NCBI GenBank assembly: GCA_948356915.1
Contig: CAOJCG010000013.1
Coordinates: 1 to 63,169 of the forward strand
Direction: 5' to 3'
Length of the DNA stretch: 63,169 nt
Source: an uncultured Clostridiaceae bacterium
GTDB taxonomy: Bacteria; Bacillota; Clostridia; TANB77; CAG-508
The position numbers and the translations under genes were made by a program. Of the stretch, positions 9,222 through 18,681 are shown piece by piece. Below the pieces are notes generated by a model that was not told the DNA's origin, did not search any database, and worked only from the letters and a program-made list of their open reading frames with translations. Each line of letters opens with the position of its first letter. Within the stretch, counting starts at the first letter, position 1.

Positions 9222-10296
9222 AGAATACAAATTAATGGATGTTGTAGAGGTTCTTAATAAAACGATAAATCCACAGAAAAATAAAAATACAAACTTTACA
9301 TTATATAGTTTACCAGCATTTGATAATAATAAAACACCTGAAATATGCAAAGGTGAAAATATAAATAGTAACAAAATTATTATAGATAGAGAAGCAATAT
9401 TATTTAATAAATTAAACATTAGATTTAAAAGAATATGGAATTTAACTTCTGTAGATAATAATAGTATTTGTTCAACAGAGTTTATTCCACTTGTTGCAAA
9501 CCAGAAAATAATACTTAATGATTATTTATACTATTTATTAATTTTAGATGAATTCAATATAGAATTAATAGAAAGCTCAACAGGAACCTCTAATAGCCAT
9601 CAAAGAATTAATAAGGAAATCTTATTAGATAAAACTGTTTATTTACCAAGTATTGAAAACCAGAAAAAGATAATTTATATATTAAAAAATATAGACAAAA
9701 AAATAGAATTAAATAATCAAATAAATGACAACTTATATGGAATAATACAACAACTGTATATTAATTTATATAAAGATACTGAGGAATGGGAAAAAATAGA
9801 ATTAGGAAGCATTACAAAGATTTTATCTGGAAAACGTCCAAAAGAAAAATCAAATAATGGTCATTATCCAATAATTGGAGCAAATGGAATAATGGGTTTT
9901 ACAGTAGATTATAATATATTTGAAGATGTAATAATAATGGGTAGAGTTGGAACATTAGGAATAGTAAAAAGATATTATAATAAAATATGGGCTTCAGATA
10001 ATACATTAATAATAAAGACGAAATATAAAAATTATGTTGAAAATTATTTAAAAACTATAGATTATAATTTGCTAAATACAGGGTCAACGCAACCACTTTT
10101 AACTCAAAGAGATATAAAAAAACAAAAGATATTTTTTAATGAAAATAAAATTCTTCGATTTGAAAATATTTCACAAAAAATTTTAGATAAGATTAGAAAT
10201 AATGACAATAGAAATCAAATACTAGAGAAACTACGAGATACATTACTCACAAAACTAATGAATGGCGAAATTGACCTAGAAAATATACAAATTTAG
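9211..10296 (+). CDS. hsdS: Type I restriction specificity subunit
   Basis: 361 residues with the two-repeat plan of HsdS. The first target recognition domain covers about residues 5-150 and ends with a conserved helical spacer ([20 protein letters not shown]). The second starts with [17 protein letters not shown] and ends with [19 protein letters not shown], the typical HsdS tail. It determines the bipartite DNA sequence recognised by the complex. It overlaps hsdM, and hsdR starts 35 bases downstream, so the operon is intact. No duplicate hsdS or recombinase that would suggest phase variation is seen nearby. Confidence 0.92.
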   Translation: MEFKEYKLMDVVEVLNKTINPQKNKNTNFTLYSLPAFDNNKTPEICKGENINSNKIIIDREAILFNKLNIRFKRIWNLTSVDNNSICSTEFIPLVANQKIILNDYLYYLLILDEFNIELIESSTGTSNSHQRINKEILLDKTVYLPSIENQKKIIYILKNIDKKIELNNQINDNLYGIIQQLYINLYKDTEEWEKIELGSITKILSGKRPKEKSNNGHYPIIGANGIMGFTVDYNIFEDVIIMGRVGTLGIVKRYYNKIWASDNTLIIKTKYKNYVENYLKTIDYNLLNTGSTQPLLTQRDIKKQKIFFNENKILRFENISQKILDKIRNNDNRNQILEKLRDTLLTKLMNGEIDLENIQI

Positions 10297-10331
10297 CCAT
10301 AAAAATAAATAATAAAAAAGGAGCAAAGCAT

Positions 10332-13300
10332 ATGTTTAAAGAAGAACAAGTGGAGCAAGCAATAATTGAACAATTACAAACCTTAGGATATGAACACATA
10401 TATGGGCCAGAAATTGAAAGAGATTATAAAGAAGTAATATTGAAAGAAATATTTTTAAGCACTCTTTTCAAAATTAACCCAGATATAACAAGGGAGATTG
10501 CAAATGAGGTTTATAGAAAAATAAGAACATTTACCAACATTGGTTTAGTACAAGCAAACTACGAATTTTATCATATGCTTTATGCAGGAGTAGAAGTACC
10601 AATAGAAGGAGATAAAACATATACAGCTAAACTAATAGATAGAAAACATGCAGAAAATAATTCATTTCATGTAATAAACCAATATACTATTAAAGAATAT
10701 AAAGAAAAAAGACCAGATGTAATTGTTTTTATAAATGGTATACCACTTGTTGTATTTGAACTAAAAAATGCTTTAAAGCAAGATAAAACAATAGAAAATG
10801 CCTATAACCAACTAAAAAATTATGAACAAGATATTAGAACACTATTTTACTACAATGCTTTTAATGTTATATCAGATGGAGTTAATGCAAAAATTGGAAC
10901 AATAACAGCAGATTTTTCAAGATATATGACATGGAAATCAAAAAATGGAGAAAAGCCAGAAGAGAATATTGATCAAGTTGATGTTCTAATAGAAGGTGTA
11001 TTCAAAAAAGAAAGAATAATAGATATAATAACTAATTTTATAATGTTTCAAAATAAAGAAGGTAAAGATATAAAAATATTAGCAGGCTATCATCAATATT
11101 TTGCTGTAAAAAAATCTATTAAAAGTACAGAAAAAGCATTAAAAGAAAATACAAAAAAAGCAGGAGTTATATGGCATACACAAGGTTCAGGAAAAAGTTT
11201 TGCAATGGTATTTTATGCTGGGCTTTTATTAAAAAATAAAAATTTAAACAATCCAACAATAATAGTCTTAACAGACAGAAACGATTTAGATAACCAATTA
11301 TATACAACATTTTCAACATGTAGTAAAGAAATATTACCACAAAAATGTAAGCAAGCTGATAATAGAAATGAATTAAAAGAATATTTAAAAGTAAATGCAG
11401 GAGGAATAATATTTACAACAATACAAAAATTTGAAGAAGGGCAAGGCTCATTATCAGATAGAGAAAATATTATATTTATAGCAGATGAAGCACATAGAAC
11501 CCAATATGGAACAGAGAAAAAATTAGATAGAAAAACTGGAAAATTCAAAATTGGCTATGCTAAAAAAATGAGAGATGCTCTTCCAAATGCAACATTTATA
11601 GGCTTTACAGGAACACCAATAGAAATGGCAGATAAAAGCACAAGGCTTTTATTTGGCGATTACATAGACATATATGATATGACACAAGCCGTATTAGATA
11701 ATGCTACAGTACCAATTTATTATGAAAATAGAGTAGCAAAACTAAAACTAGATGAACGTGTTTTGCGTGAGATAGATGAAGAATATCACTATATTTCATG
11801 TAATGATGAAGCTACAGATGAGGTTATAGAACAATCAAAAACAGACTTAGCAAAACTAGAAACAGTAATTGGTTCAAAACAAAGACTAGAAATGTTAGCA
11901 AATGACATTATAGAACATTATGAACAAAGACAGGACATATTAAATGGAAAAGCAATGATTGTATGTATGAACAGAAAAATAGCAATCAATTTATATAAAG
12001 AAATATTAAATATAAGACCTACCTGGGAACAAAAAATAAAAGTAGTACTAACAGATAATAATGATGATCCAAAACAATGGCATGAACTAGTAGGAAATAA
12101 ACAATATAGAGATAATTTAGCAATAGAATTTAAAGATACTAATAGTAAATTAAAAATAGTAATTGTAGTAGACATGTGGCTTACAGGATTTGATGTACCA
12201 GATTTAACAACAATGTACATAGACAAGCCAATGAAAGGCCATAATTTAATGCAAGCAATTGCTAGAGTTAATAGAGTTTATAAAGATAAAGAGGCAGGAT
12301 TAATAGTAGACTACATTGGAATAGGTGCAGACTTAAAAATAGCCCTAAATGAATATACAAATAGAGATAAGGACAAAATACCAGACATTACAGCTGCATA
12401 TGCTATAGTAAGAGAAAAATTAGAAATAATGAGAGATATGTTTTATGGATTTGATTATTCAGATTTTTTCGGATATTCTAATCAAATTAGATTAAAAACA
12501 CTTACAAGTGGAATTAACTATATACTATCACAAAATGAAGAAGATAAAAAAGAATTTGTAAAACAAGCCACAGCATTATCACAAGCAGAAACTTTAGCAC
12601 GTTCATTACTAGATGAAAGTACAAAATTAGAAATAGAATACTTTAAAGGCATAAAAGTTGGTGTTTGCAAAATAACAGGAACAGGAAAATTAACTACAAC
12701 AGAAGTAAATCAGCGAATACTAAATGTATTAGAACAAGCAATACAAGAAGATGGAATAATAGAAATATTTAAAGCTGCACAAAAAAGTAGTCCAGAAATA
12801 TCAATATTTTCTAAAGAATATATGACTGGCTTAAAAAATATGAAAAACAAAAATATAGCAGCAGAATTACTAAAAAAATTATTAGAAGGAAATATAAGGT
12901 TATTTAAAAGAACTAACTTAGTAAAAGCTGAACTTTTCTCAGAAAAAATGGAAGCAATAATGAAGAAATATAATAACAGACTAATAACAAGTGCAGAAGT
13001 AATTGAAGAATTATTAAAATTATCACAAGAAGTAGTAGAAGCCAGAAATGAAGGACAAGAAAAAGGTCTAACAGAAGAAGAATATGCTTTTTATGATGCA
13101 TTAGTAAAAGAGCCAAAAGTTTTACAAGAAATGCAGGATGAAATACTAATAGAGTTAGCACACGAATTAACAGACACAGTTAGAAAAAATAGAACAGTAG
13201 ACTGGGAAAAAAAGGAATCAGCAAGAGCATTTATGAGAAGAGAAATAAAAAGGCTTCTAAGAAAATATAATTACCCACCAGAAAAAGCAGATAATGCAGT

Positions 13301-13346
13301 ACAAACAGTAGTAAAACAGGCAGAGTTGATGAGTGAAAATATGTAA
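10332..13346 (+). CDS. hsdR: Type I restriction endonuclease/translocase subunit
   Basis: 1004 residues, the usual length for HsdR. The N-terminal PDDEXK nuclease is visible as RPDVIVFINGIPLVVFELKN (Asp, then ExK). The superfamily 2 translocase follows: Walker A WHTQGSGKSFAM, DEAHR box (ADEAHRTQYG), motif III GFTGTP and motif VI QAIARVNRVY. The C-terminal helical region contacts the methylase. Together with hsdM and hsdS it makes a complete ATP-dependent type I defence system. The ribosome site AAAAAGGAGC precedes ATG 10332. Confidence 0.95.
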   Translation: MFKEEQVEQAIIEQLQTLGYEHIYGPEIERDYKEVILKEIFLSTLFKINPDITREIANEVYRKIRTFTNIGLVQANYEFYHMLYAGVEVPIEGDKTYTAKLIDRKHAENNSFHVINQYTIKEYKEKRPDVIVFINGIPLVVFELKNALKQDKTIENAYNQLKNYEQDIRTLFYYNAFNVISDGVNAKIGTITADFSRYMTWKSKNGEKPEENIDQVDVLIEGVFKKERIIDIITNFIMFQNKEGKDIKILAGYHQYFAVKKSIKSTEKALKENTKKAGVIWHTQGSGKSFAMVFYAGLLLKNKNLNNPTIIVLTDRNDLDNQLYTTFSTCSKEILPQKCKQADNRNELKEYLKVNAGGIIFTTIQKFEEGQGSLSDRENIIFIADEAHRTQYGTEKKLDRKTGKFKIGYAKKMRDALPNATFIGFTGTPIEMADKSTRLLFGDYIDIYDMTQAVLDNATVPIYYENRVAKLKLDERVLREIDEEYHYISCNDEATDEVIEQSKTDLAKLETVIGSKQRLEMLANDIIEHYEQRQDILNGKAMIVCMNRKIAINLYKEILNIRPTWEQKIKVVLTDNNDDPKQWHELVGNKQYRDNLAIEFKDTNSKLKIVIVVDMWLTGFDVPDLTTMYIDKPMKGHNLMQAIARVNRVYKDKEAGLIVDYIGIGADLKIALNEYTNRDKDKIPDITAAYAIVREKLEIMRDMFYGFDYSDFFGYSNQIRLKTLTSGINYILSQNEEDKKEFVKQATALSQAETLARSLLDESTKLEIEYFKGIKVGVCKITGTGKLTTTEVNQRILNVLEQAIQEDGIIEIFKAAQKSSPEISIFSKEYMTGLKNMKNKNIAAELLKKLLEGNIRLFKRTNLVKAELFSEKMEAIMKKYNNRLITSAEVIEELLKLSQEVVEARNEGQEKGLTEEEYAFYDALVKEPKVLQEMQDEILIELAHELTDTVRKNRTVDWEKKESARAFMRREIKRLLRKYNYPPEKADNAVQTVVKQAELMSENM

Positions 13347-13388
13347 TTAAATTTAATAAATTATATAATAATATTGGAGAGAAACAAA

Positions 13389-13742
13389 ATGAAAAATATA
13401 TTTATACAATATCCAAAATGTTCTACATGTAAAAAAGCAAAAAAATGGCTAGAAGAAAATAATATTGAATTTGAAGAAAGAAATATTGTTACTAAAACGC
13501 CAACAATAGAAGAACTAACTAAATGGATACAAAAAAGTGGTCAAGATATTAAAAAATGGTTTAATACAAGTGGATTAAAATATAAAGAATTAAACTTAAA
13601 AGATAAATTGATAAACATGACTGATAAAGAAAAGATAGAATTATTAGCAAGTGATGGAATGCTTATAAAAAGACCAATATTAATATCAGAAAGAGGAATA
13701 TTTATTGGTTTTAAAGAAGAAAAGTGGAATGATTTAAAATAA
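13389..13742 (+). CDS. ArsC/Spx-family thioredoxin-fold protein
   Basis: 117 residues from ATG 13389 (GGAGAG upstream). YPKCSTCKKAKKWLEENNI holds the CxxC of the ArsC/Spx/YffB fold. KRPILI near residue 95, followed by GFKEEKW, is the conserved ArsC/Spx cis-proline region. Members are arsenate reductase-like enzymes or RNA-polymerase-binding Spx regulators. Clostridial single-domain proteins of this sequence type are usually annotated 'ArsC family' without proof. No arsenic genes are near, so the role stays open. It lies 42 bases after hsdR and has its own terminator. Confidence 0.8.
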   Translation: MKNIFIQYPKCSTCKKAKKWLEENNIEFEERNIVTKTPTIEELTKWIQKSGQDIKKWFNTSGLKYKELNLKDKLINMTDKEKIELLASDGMLIKRPILISERGIFIGFKEEKWNDLK

Positions 13743-13746
13743 TACT

Positions 13747-13791
13747 AAATACTTGGTAAAAAGATTTAAAAATTTTTATCAAGTATTTTTA
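13747..13791 (+). terminator. Rho-independent terminator
   Basis: Inverted repeat AAATACTTG / CAAGTATTT extended by internal AAAAA/TTTTT pairs, ending in TTTTTA. Confidence 0.7.
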
Positions 13792-13835
13792 TATCATAGG
13801 GAAGTATACGATTTTAAGTTAAAATTGTAAAAGAT

Positions 13836-13884
13836 TAATTGGTAAGGAGTATCTAAAAGAATTTACCGAATTATTCCCTTTTAT
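13836..13884. repeat. Interspersed repeat, family B copy
   Basis: TTGGTAAGGAGTATCTAAAA followed by GAATTTACCGAATTATTCCC. The GGTAAGGAnTA...TACCGAATT pattern recurs at 21771, 35757, 51290 and 54615. Confidence 0.6.
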
Positions 13885-13979
13885 ATATTTTTTTAAAATT
13901 TAAATAATAAATGCAAATAAAAATATTTACAAAGCTTAAATAATATGATATAAGTAAACATAATTTAATCGAACGAACT

Positions 13980-14447
13980 ATGAAAGGAGATAATTGTAAA
14001 TATATGATAATGTATTTAGAAAATTCAAAAGACTATACAAAAGAAAAAATAAAAAAGATGATAAGAGAAAATCCTGATAACATAGAAAATTATATAATTT
14101 TATCAGAATGTTACCAAAGAAAACATAAGGCTTTGCAAAAGGTTTTGAAACCTATTCAATATGTAGAAGAGAATATAACAAAAAAACAATATGAAGAAAG
14201 CATCTATGTAAGAAAAGTAGATATATATGCGTATTATGCAGATATTGATATGAAATATAAAAAATACGAAAATGCATGGAAAAAATATTACATAGATTGG
14301 AAATTAGCTGAAAAAATTATAATGGAAGAAAAAATAGATTCTATTTATGAATATGATTTTGAAATAATAAGCGACTATTCACTAGAAAAATTAATAGATA
14401 ATATAAAGTCTGTATATAAAATATTAATTTCAAAATATAAAAAATAA
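13980..14447 (+). CDS. Unrecognised helical protein
   Basis: Up to 155 residues, Lys/Glu/Tyr-rich and predicted helical, with possible TPR-like spacing (ENPDNIENYIILSECYQRKH). The start is uncertain. ATG 13980 lacks a ribosome site upstream. ATG 14004 lies 14 bases after AAGGAG, which is long but usable. It faces recQ across a shared bidirectional terminator. No catalytic motif is seen. It is probably a lineage-specific protein. Confidence 0.5.
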   Translation: MKGDNCKYMIMYLENSKDYTKEKIKKMIRENPDNIENYIILSECYQRKHKALQKVLKPIQYVEENITKKQYEESIYVRKVDIYAYYADIDMKYKKYENAWKKYYIDWKLAEKIIMEEKIDSIYEYDFEIISDYSLEKLIDNIKSVYKILISKYKK

Positions 14448-14448
14448 A

Positions 14449-14479
14449 AGATTAAAGAAGCTATTTCAACCCTTTAATC
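14449..14479. terminator. Bidirectional terminator between convergent genes
   Basis: AGATTAAAG / CTTTAATCT stem between the convergent gene at 13980-14447 and recQ. Confidence 0.65.
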
Positions 14480-14491
14480 TCTTAAAAATAA

Positions 14492-16654
14492 TTAATTATC
14501 AATTTTCCTATCAATCTTAATTAAATAATACTTAATATCAAAATAGCTAACCTCCTCAGGAAGCATATCTTTAATTTCTCGTAACCTACCGGAACTACAC
14601 ATATTAATAGCATTATAAATATCGTTTTCAAACTTAGTATTAACCTCTTTTACTAAATCAATATCCATACCATTTTCATAACAATCTAACAAATGTCCCT
14701 CAATTGTTCTTTCGGTAAGCCCTCTAATTTCCGAAATTTCTTTAATACTTTTTCCATCTTTAGTATAAAGTTCATAGCTAACCTGCTTAGTATCAACTTT
14801 GGGAGTAACTTCGCTATTAATACTAGTTTTTTCTAAAACAGGCACCTTCGTAATATCATGTTCTTGAACATAATTTCTAATAGTCTCTATAAAAACATCA
14901 CCGTATTTTTCTAATTTAAAGCTACCAACACCACTTATTTTAAGCATACTATCCATATCTATTGGGTAATATGTGGACATCTGTTTTAAAGAAACGTCTG
15001 CAAATATAATAAAAGGTGGAACATTATTTTCTTTGGCAACTTCTATTCTAAGTTCTCGTAATATTTCAAATAATTTATCATCAAAAGGCAAACTTTCAAA
15101 GTCATCTTTACTATTCTTTTCAGGCCTCAAAATTCTTTCAATTTTCTTCTTAATAACAACTTGTGTATCAGAAAATAAAACATTATTTGCCTTAACATCT
15201 AAAGTTAAAATAGGGTATTTATCGCCAATACTTTTAATGTACCCTTCAGCGACTAAAAATGAAATTAAGTCTCTAATAGTATCCTTGCTATATTCACTCA
15301 TAATTCCATAAGTAGAAAGTGAGTCGAAACCAAACGATTTAACTTTTGTAGATTTAGAGCCTTTAAGAACATCAGCAACTAAACCAGCACCAAAACGCTC
15401 ATTCATTCTTTTAATACAAGAGAGAATTTTTTTACTATCAGTAGTAATATCAGTTATTTCTATTTCAGAATCACAATTAGAACAAAACTTACAATTATTA
15501 AAATTAGGTGTTTCACCAAAATACTCTAAAATATAACTTCTAAGGCATTTACTAGTATTACAGTAATCTACAATATCATTTAGCTTTTGATATTCATTAG
15601 TATGATTATTCTCAGAAGAATGCTCAATTAAAAATTTATTTGTAACGATATCTGCTCTACTAAAAAGTAATACACACTCAGCCTTATCTCCATCACGCCC
15701 GCTACGACCAGCTTCTTGATAATAACTTTCCAAATCAGAAGGCATATTATAATGAATAACATACCTCACATTAGACTTATCAATACCCATTCCAAAAGCA
15801 TTTGTAGCAACCATAATTTCAGTTCTATCATATACAAAATCATCTTGAGAAAAGCTTCTATTTTTCTCACTCATTCCCGCATGATACTTAGAAACCTTAT
15901 AACCATAATTACAAAGCCTTTCATAAACCTCATCTACAGTTTTTCTAGTAGAACAATAAATAATTCCAGACATATTCTTATGTTCTTCTAAAAAATTAAG
16001 TAAAAATTCTTTTTTACTCTCTGGTGTTTGAACACTAAAATAAAGATTCTCTCTATCAAAACCAGTAGTCAAAACAAAAGGATTTCTTAAATCTAATAAT
16101 TTAATAATATCATCTTTAACAACTTGAGTAGCAGTAGCTGTAAAAGAAACAATAATAGGCCTTTTATTTAAGCTACTAATAACTTTAGAAATTTCACAAT
16201 AACTAGGTCTAAAATCATGTCCCCACTGAGAGACACAGTGAGCCTCGTCAATCGCAACCATAGAAACATTTAAAAAATTAAGCATACCAATAAAAGTATC
16301 CGAAAAAAATCTTTCAGGTGCGACATAAATAATTTTATACATTCCATGATAAATATTTTGAATAGTTTGCAAATATTCATTTTCAGCCAAAGAACTATTA
16401 ATATATGTAGCAGGAATACCAACTTGATTCAAACTATCAACTTGATCCTTCATAAGTGATATAAGTGGTGAAATAACAATAGTTACACCATCAAAAATCA
16501 TAGCAGGAATTTGATAACAAATAGACTTACCAGCGCCAGTAGGCATGATTCCCAAACAATCTTCTCTTTCTAAAATATGGTTAATAATTTCAGCTTGTCC
16601 AGTTCTAAAATTATCATAGCCAAAGTATTTCTTTAAAATTTCATTAGCTGTCAA
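14492..16654 (-). CDS. recQ: ATP-dependent DNA helicase RecQ
   Basis: About 720 residues from TTG 16654, which follows AAGAGGT; longer readings upstream lack a ribosome site. Domains in order: DEAH helicase with Walker A GIMPTGAGKSICYQ and AIDEAHCVSQWGHDF; second RecA-like domain with QEAGRSGRDG; RQC zinc module (CNTSKCLRSYI, CKFCSNC); winged helix; HRDC (MLKISGVGSFKLEKYG); and a C-terminal helix-turn-helix often found on Firmicutes RecQ (SIKEISEIRGLTERTIEGH). It unwinds DNA 3' to 5' in recombination repair. Glycine-rich motifs here use ordinary GGN codons with no in-frame CGG. Confidence 0.95.
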   Translation of the reverse strand: MTANEILKKYFGYDNFRTGQAEIINHILEREDCLGIMPTGAGKSICYQIPAMIFDGVTIVISPLISLMKDQVDSLNQVGIPATYINSSLAENEYLQTIQNIYHGMYKIIYVAPERFFSDTFIGMLNFLNVSMVAIDEAHCVSQWGHDFRPSYCEISKVISSLNKRPIIVSFTATATQVVKDDIIKLLDLRNPFVLTTGFDRENLYFSVQTPESKKEFLLNFLEEHKNMSGIIYCSTRKTVDEVYERLCNYGYKVSKYHAGMSEKNRSFSQDDFVYDRTEIMVATNAFGMGIDKSNVRYVIHYNMPSDLESYYQEAGRSGRDGDKAECVLLFSRADIVTNKFLIEHSSENNHTNEYQKLNDIVDYCNTSKCLRSYILEYFGETPNFNNCKFCSNCDSEIEITDITTDSKKILSCIKRMNERFGAGLVADVLKGSKSTKVKSFGFDSLSTYGIMSEYSKDTIRDLISFLVAEGYIKSIGDKYPILTLDVKANNVLFSDTQVVIKKKIERILRPEKNSKDDFESLPFDDKLFEILRELRIEVAKENNVPPFIIFADVSLKQMSTYYPIDMDSMLKISGVGSFKLEKYGDVFIETIRNYVQEHDITKVPVLEKTSINSEVTPKVDTKQVSYELYTKDGKSIKEISEIRGLTERTIEGHLLDCYENGMDIDLVKEVNTKFENDIYNAINMCSSGRLREIKDMLPEEVSYFDIKYYLIKIDRKIDN

Positions 16655-16801
16655 TAAAATAACCTCTTTTCTTTTTTTATATTTAATTATTATACTACGG
16701 AAAATGTAAAGATGCAAAATATCTTGAATAAATTATGTATACTAATTTATCATATTATTTGTAAGTTGTAAATAGCAATTAAACATTTTTTGTAAAAATA
16801 T

Positions 16802-16829
16802 TTGATTAAATTATATATAATGATATAAT
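16802..16829 (+). promoter_or_regulatory. Predicted promoter of maf
   Basis: TTGATT, a 16-base spacer and TATAAT, 42 bases before the maf start codon. Confidence 0.55.
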
Positions 16830-16871
16830 TTAAAAGATAATAATAAAAAAGCAAAAGGAGAAAATAAAAAA

Positions 16872-17444
16872 ATGAAAATAATACTAGCATCAAAATCACC
16901 AAGAAGAAAAGAAATAATGGATATGTTAAACCTAAAATATGAAATAATAGTAAGTGACGCAGAAGAAACATTAGAAGAGGGGATTACGGCAGAAGAACAA
17001 GCAAAAAGACTATCATATATAAAAGCAAAAACAGTATTTGAAGAGACATCAGGAGATAGAATAGTTATAGGTTCAGATACAATGGTAATAAAAGATGGTA
17101 AGATATATGGAAAGCCAAAAAATGAAGAAGAAGCATTTAAGATATTAAAAGAGTTAAGTGATAGTAAACATCAAGTAATAACAGGTTTAGCAATATTAGT
17201 AGAAAGAAACGGAAAATACGAGGAATATTTAGATTATGACATAACAGAAGTACATTTTAAGAATATGACAGATACAGAAATAAAAAACTGGATATCAACT
17301 GGAAAAGCAATGGATAAAGCAGGAGCGTATGCAGTACAAGGGGAATTTTGTGTATTCATAGAAAAAATAAATGGAAACTATTGGTCAGTAATGGGTCTTC
17401 CAATTCATAAAGTATATGATATATTGAAAATTATAAATAAATAG
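16872..17444 (+). CDS. maf: Maf-family nucleotide pyrophosphatase
   Basis: 190 residues, the normal Maf length. ILASKSPRRKEIMDML is the N-terminal substrate-binding signature (SxSPRR). VIGSDTMV supplies the metal-binding Asp. GKPKNEEEAFKIL and the late GAYAVQGEFCVFIEKING match the family. Maf proteins hydrolyse dTTP/UTP or modified nucleotides to monophosphates and are linked to septum control. A good ribosome site (AAAAGGAG) precedes ATG 16872. Confidence 0.93.
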   Translation: MKIILASKSPRRKEIMDMLNLKYEIIVSDAEETLEEGITAEEQAKRLSYIKAKTVFEETSGDRIVIGSDTMVIKDGKIYGKPKNEEEAFKILKELSDSKHQVITGLAILVERNGKYEEYLDYDITEVHFKNMTDTEIKNWISTGKAMDKAGAYAVQGEFCVFIEKINGNYWSVMGLPIHKVYDILKIINK

Positions 17445-17462
17445 AAAATTTGATAAGAACTA

Positions 17463-17491
17463 TTGATTTTTATGTTAATCTATAGTATAAT
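17463..17491 (+). promoter_or_regulatory. Predicted promoter of the small zinc-ribbon gene
   Basis: TTGATT, a 17-base spacer and TATAAT, 32 bases before ATG 17524. Confidence 0.6.
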
Positions 17492-17523
17492 TACCACTAT
17501 CAAATAATTAGGAGGTACAAAAA

Positions 17524-17706
17524 ATGTTAAGAAAAATGTGTAAATGTTGTGCACCAAAAGGTTCTGAAAATTATTCGGCACGGAAATTAACAGGTGAAGT
17601 AACTTCAGTAAGGCGAAATAGTGATATCGTCTTTCCGAGAATTATTAAAACTGTAACCTGTAAGGAATGCGGACATGAGTGGGAATTTTCACGTTGTCGC
17701 TATTAA
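17524..17706 (+). CDS. Small zinc-ribbon protein, atypical codon use
   Basis: 60 residues with paired cysteine motifs: MCKCC near the N-terminus and CKECGHEWEF near the C-terminus. This fits one zinc-binding knuckle pair. A perfect ribosome site (TTAGGAGGT) and its own promoter support it. Codons differ from the neighbours: of six Arg codons four are CGN (one CGG in frame at 17581, one CGA, one CGT, one CGC), whereas flanking genes use AGA. It is probably a recent acquisition. Function unknown. Confidence 0.7.
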   Translation: MLRKMCKCCAPKGSENYSARKLTGEVTSVRRNSDIVFPRIIKTVTCKECGHEWEFSRCRY

Positions 17707-17751
17707 TCTTAATGTTTTAAAGCTAATATAAAATTTACATTAGCTACATCA

Positions 17752-17787
17752 AATAGCCCCAAACTCTTCCGAGGATGGGGCTATTTT
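17752..17787 (+). terminator. Rho-independent terminator
   Basis: 9-bp stem AATAGCCCC / GGGGCTATT followed by TT. Confidence 0.75.
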
Positions 17788-17820
17788 GCAACTTGAACAT
17801 TTATTTTAATACTTTGCATT

Positions 17821-18492
17821 CTAATTTAGATAATTATCCAAATATTCAGTCCATTCTGGAGCATTTTCTTCTTCAAATAAATGATACAAGAAATCAACAA
17901 TAATATGATGTCTAGCTTCAGCTTCTTTTCTACCAGAATTAGTAAGCATTAAATTCTTAAGCTTTAATATCTTTTCAAACAAGTGGCAAACACTAGTATC
18001 AGCACATTTACTTGTATATGCATCAGCAGTCATATTTTCAATTGGAAAAATATTTTTATCAAAAAATGGTCTTTTATTTTTCACACTATATGTATATACT
18101 CGTATAATTCCATTAGCACCTAAAGCATCGCACATATCAGCGTCTGAAACTATCTTTCCTTCAAGTGTTTCAGGTCTAAAACCTTTTAATAATTTACTGT
18201 AGCCAATACATTTTAAAGAAGACAAGACTAAATTTTGTGTTTCTAAATCAATCATACAATTATCCATAATTTTTTTGGCATTAGTTAAGTTCTCAGCATT
18301 TTCTTTTCCAAATAACTTATAATCATCTACATCATGTAATAAAGCGATTAAAGAAACCACTTCAGTATTTGCATGTTCTTGCTCTGCAAATTTTAAAGAT
18401 AGTCTTAAAACTCTATCTATATGATCCATATTATGCCCGGAGTTATCTGTATTTAATAATTCAAAAACCTGTCTTCTAACTTCTTGTATCAT
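17821..18492 (-). CDS. HD-domain phosphohydrolase
   Basis: 223 residues. GHNMDHIDRVLRLS gives the first metal-binding His residues, ALLHDVDDYKLFG the HD pair, and VSDADMCDALGANGI the distal Asp. This is the HD superfamily layout of uncharacterised YedJ-like hydrolases acting on nucleotides or other phosphate esters. A ribosome site (AAGGAGGAT) lies before ATG 18492. It is a single-gene unit facing away from comM. The substrate cannot be read from sequence. Confidence 0.85.
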   Translation of the reverse strand: MIQEVRRQVFELLNTDNSGHNMDHIDRVLRLSLKFAEQEHANTEVVSLIALLHDVDDYKLFGKENAENLTNAKKIMDNCMIDLETQNLVLSSLKCIGYSKLLKGFRPETLEGKIVSDADMCDALGANGIIRVYTYSVKNKRPFFDKNIFPIENMTADAYTSKCADTSVCHLFEKILKLKNLMLTNSGRKEAEARHHIIVDFLYHLFEEENAPEWTEYLDNYLN

Positions 18493-18681
18493 AAATTATC
18501 CTCCTTATAAAAATTTTACATAAGAATTATAGCATTATTAAATTAAAAAGTCAAAAAATTTTTAAGAACCTATTTACAAATTATGTAAATAATGCTATTA
18601 TAATAAAAATTAATTCAAAAAATTAAAGTCAATTAACCAAATTCAAGGTTAAAAATCCAAAAAACGAAAGGAAAAAGTAAT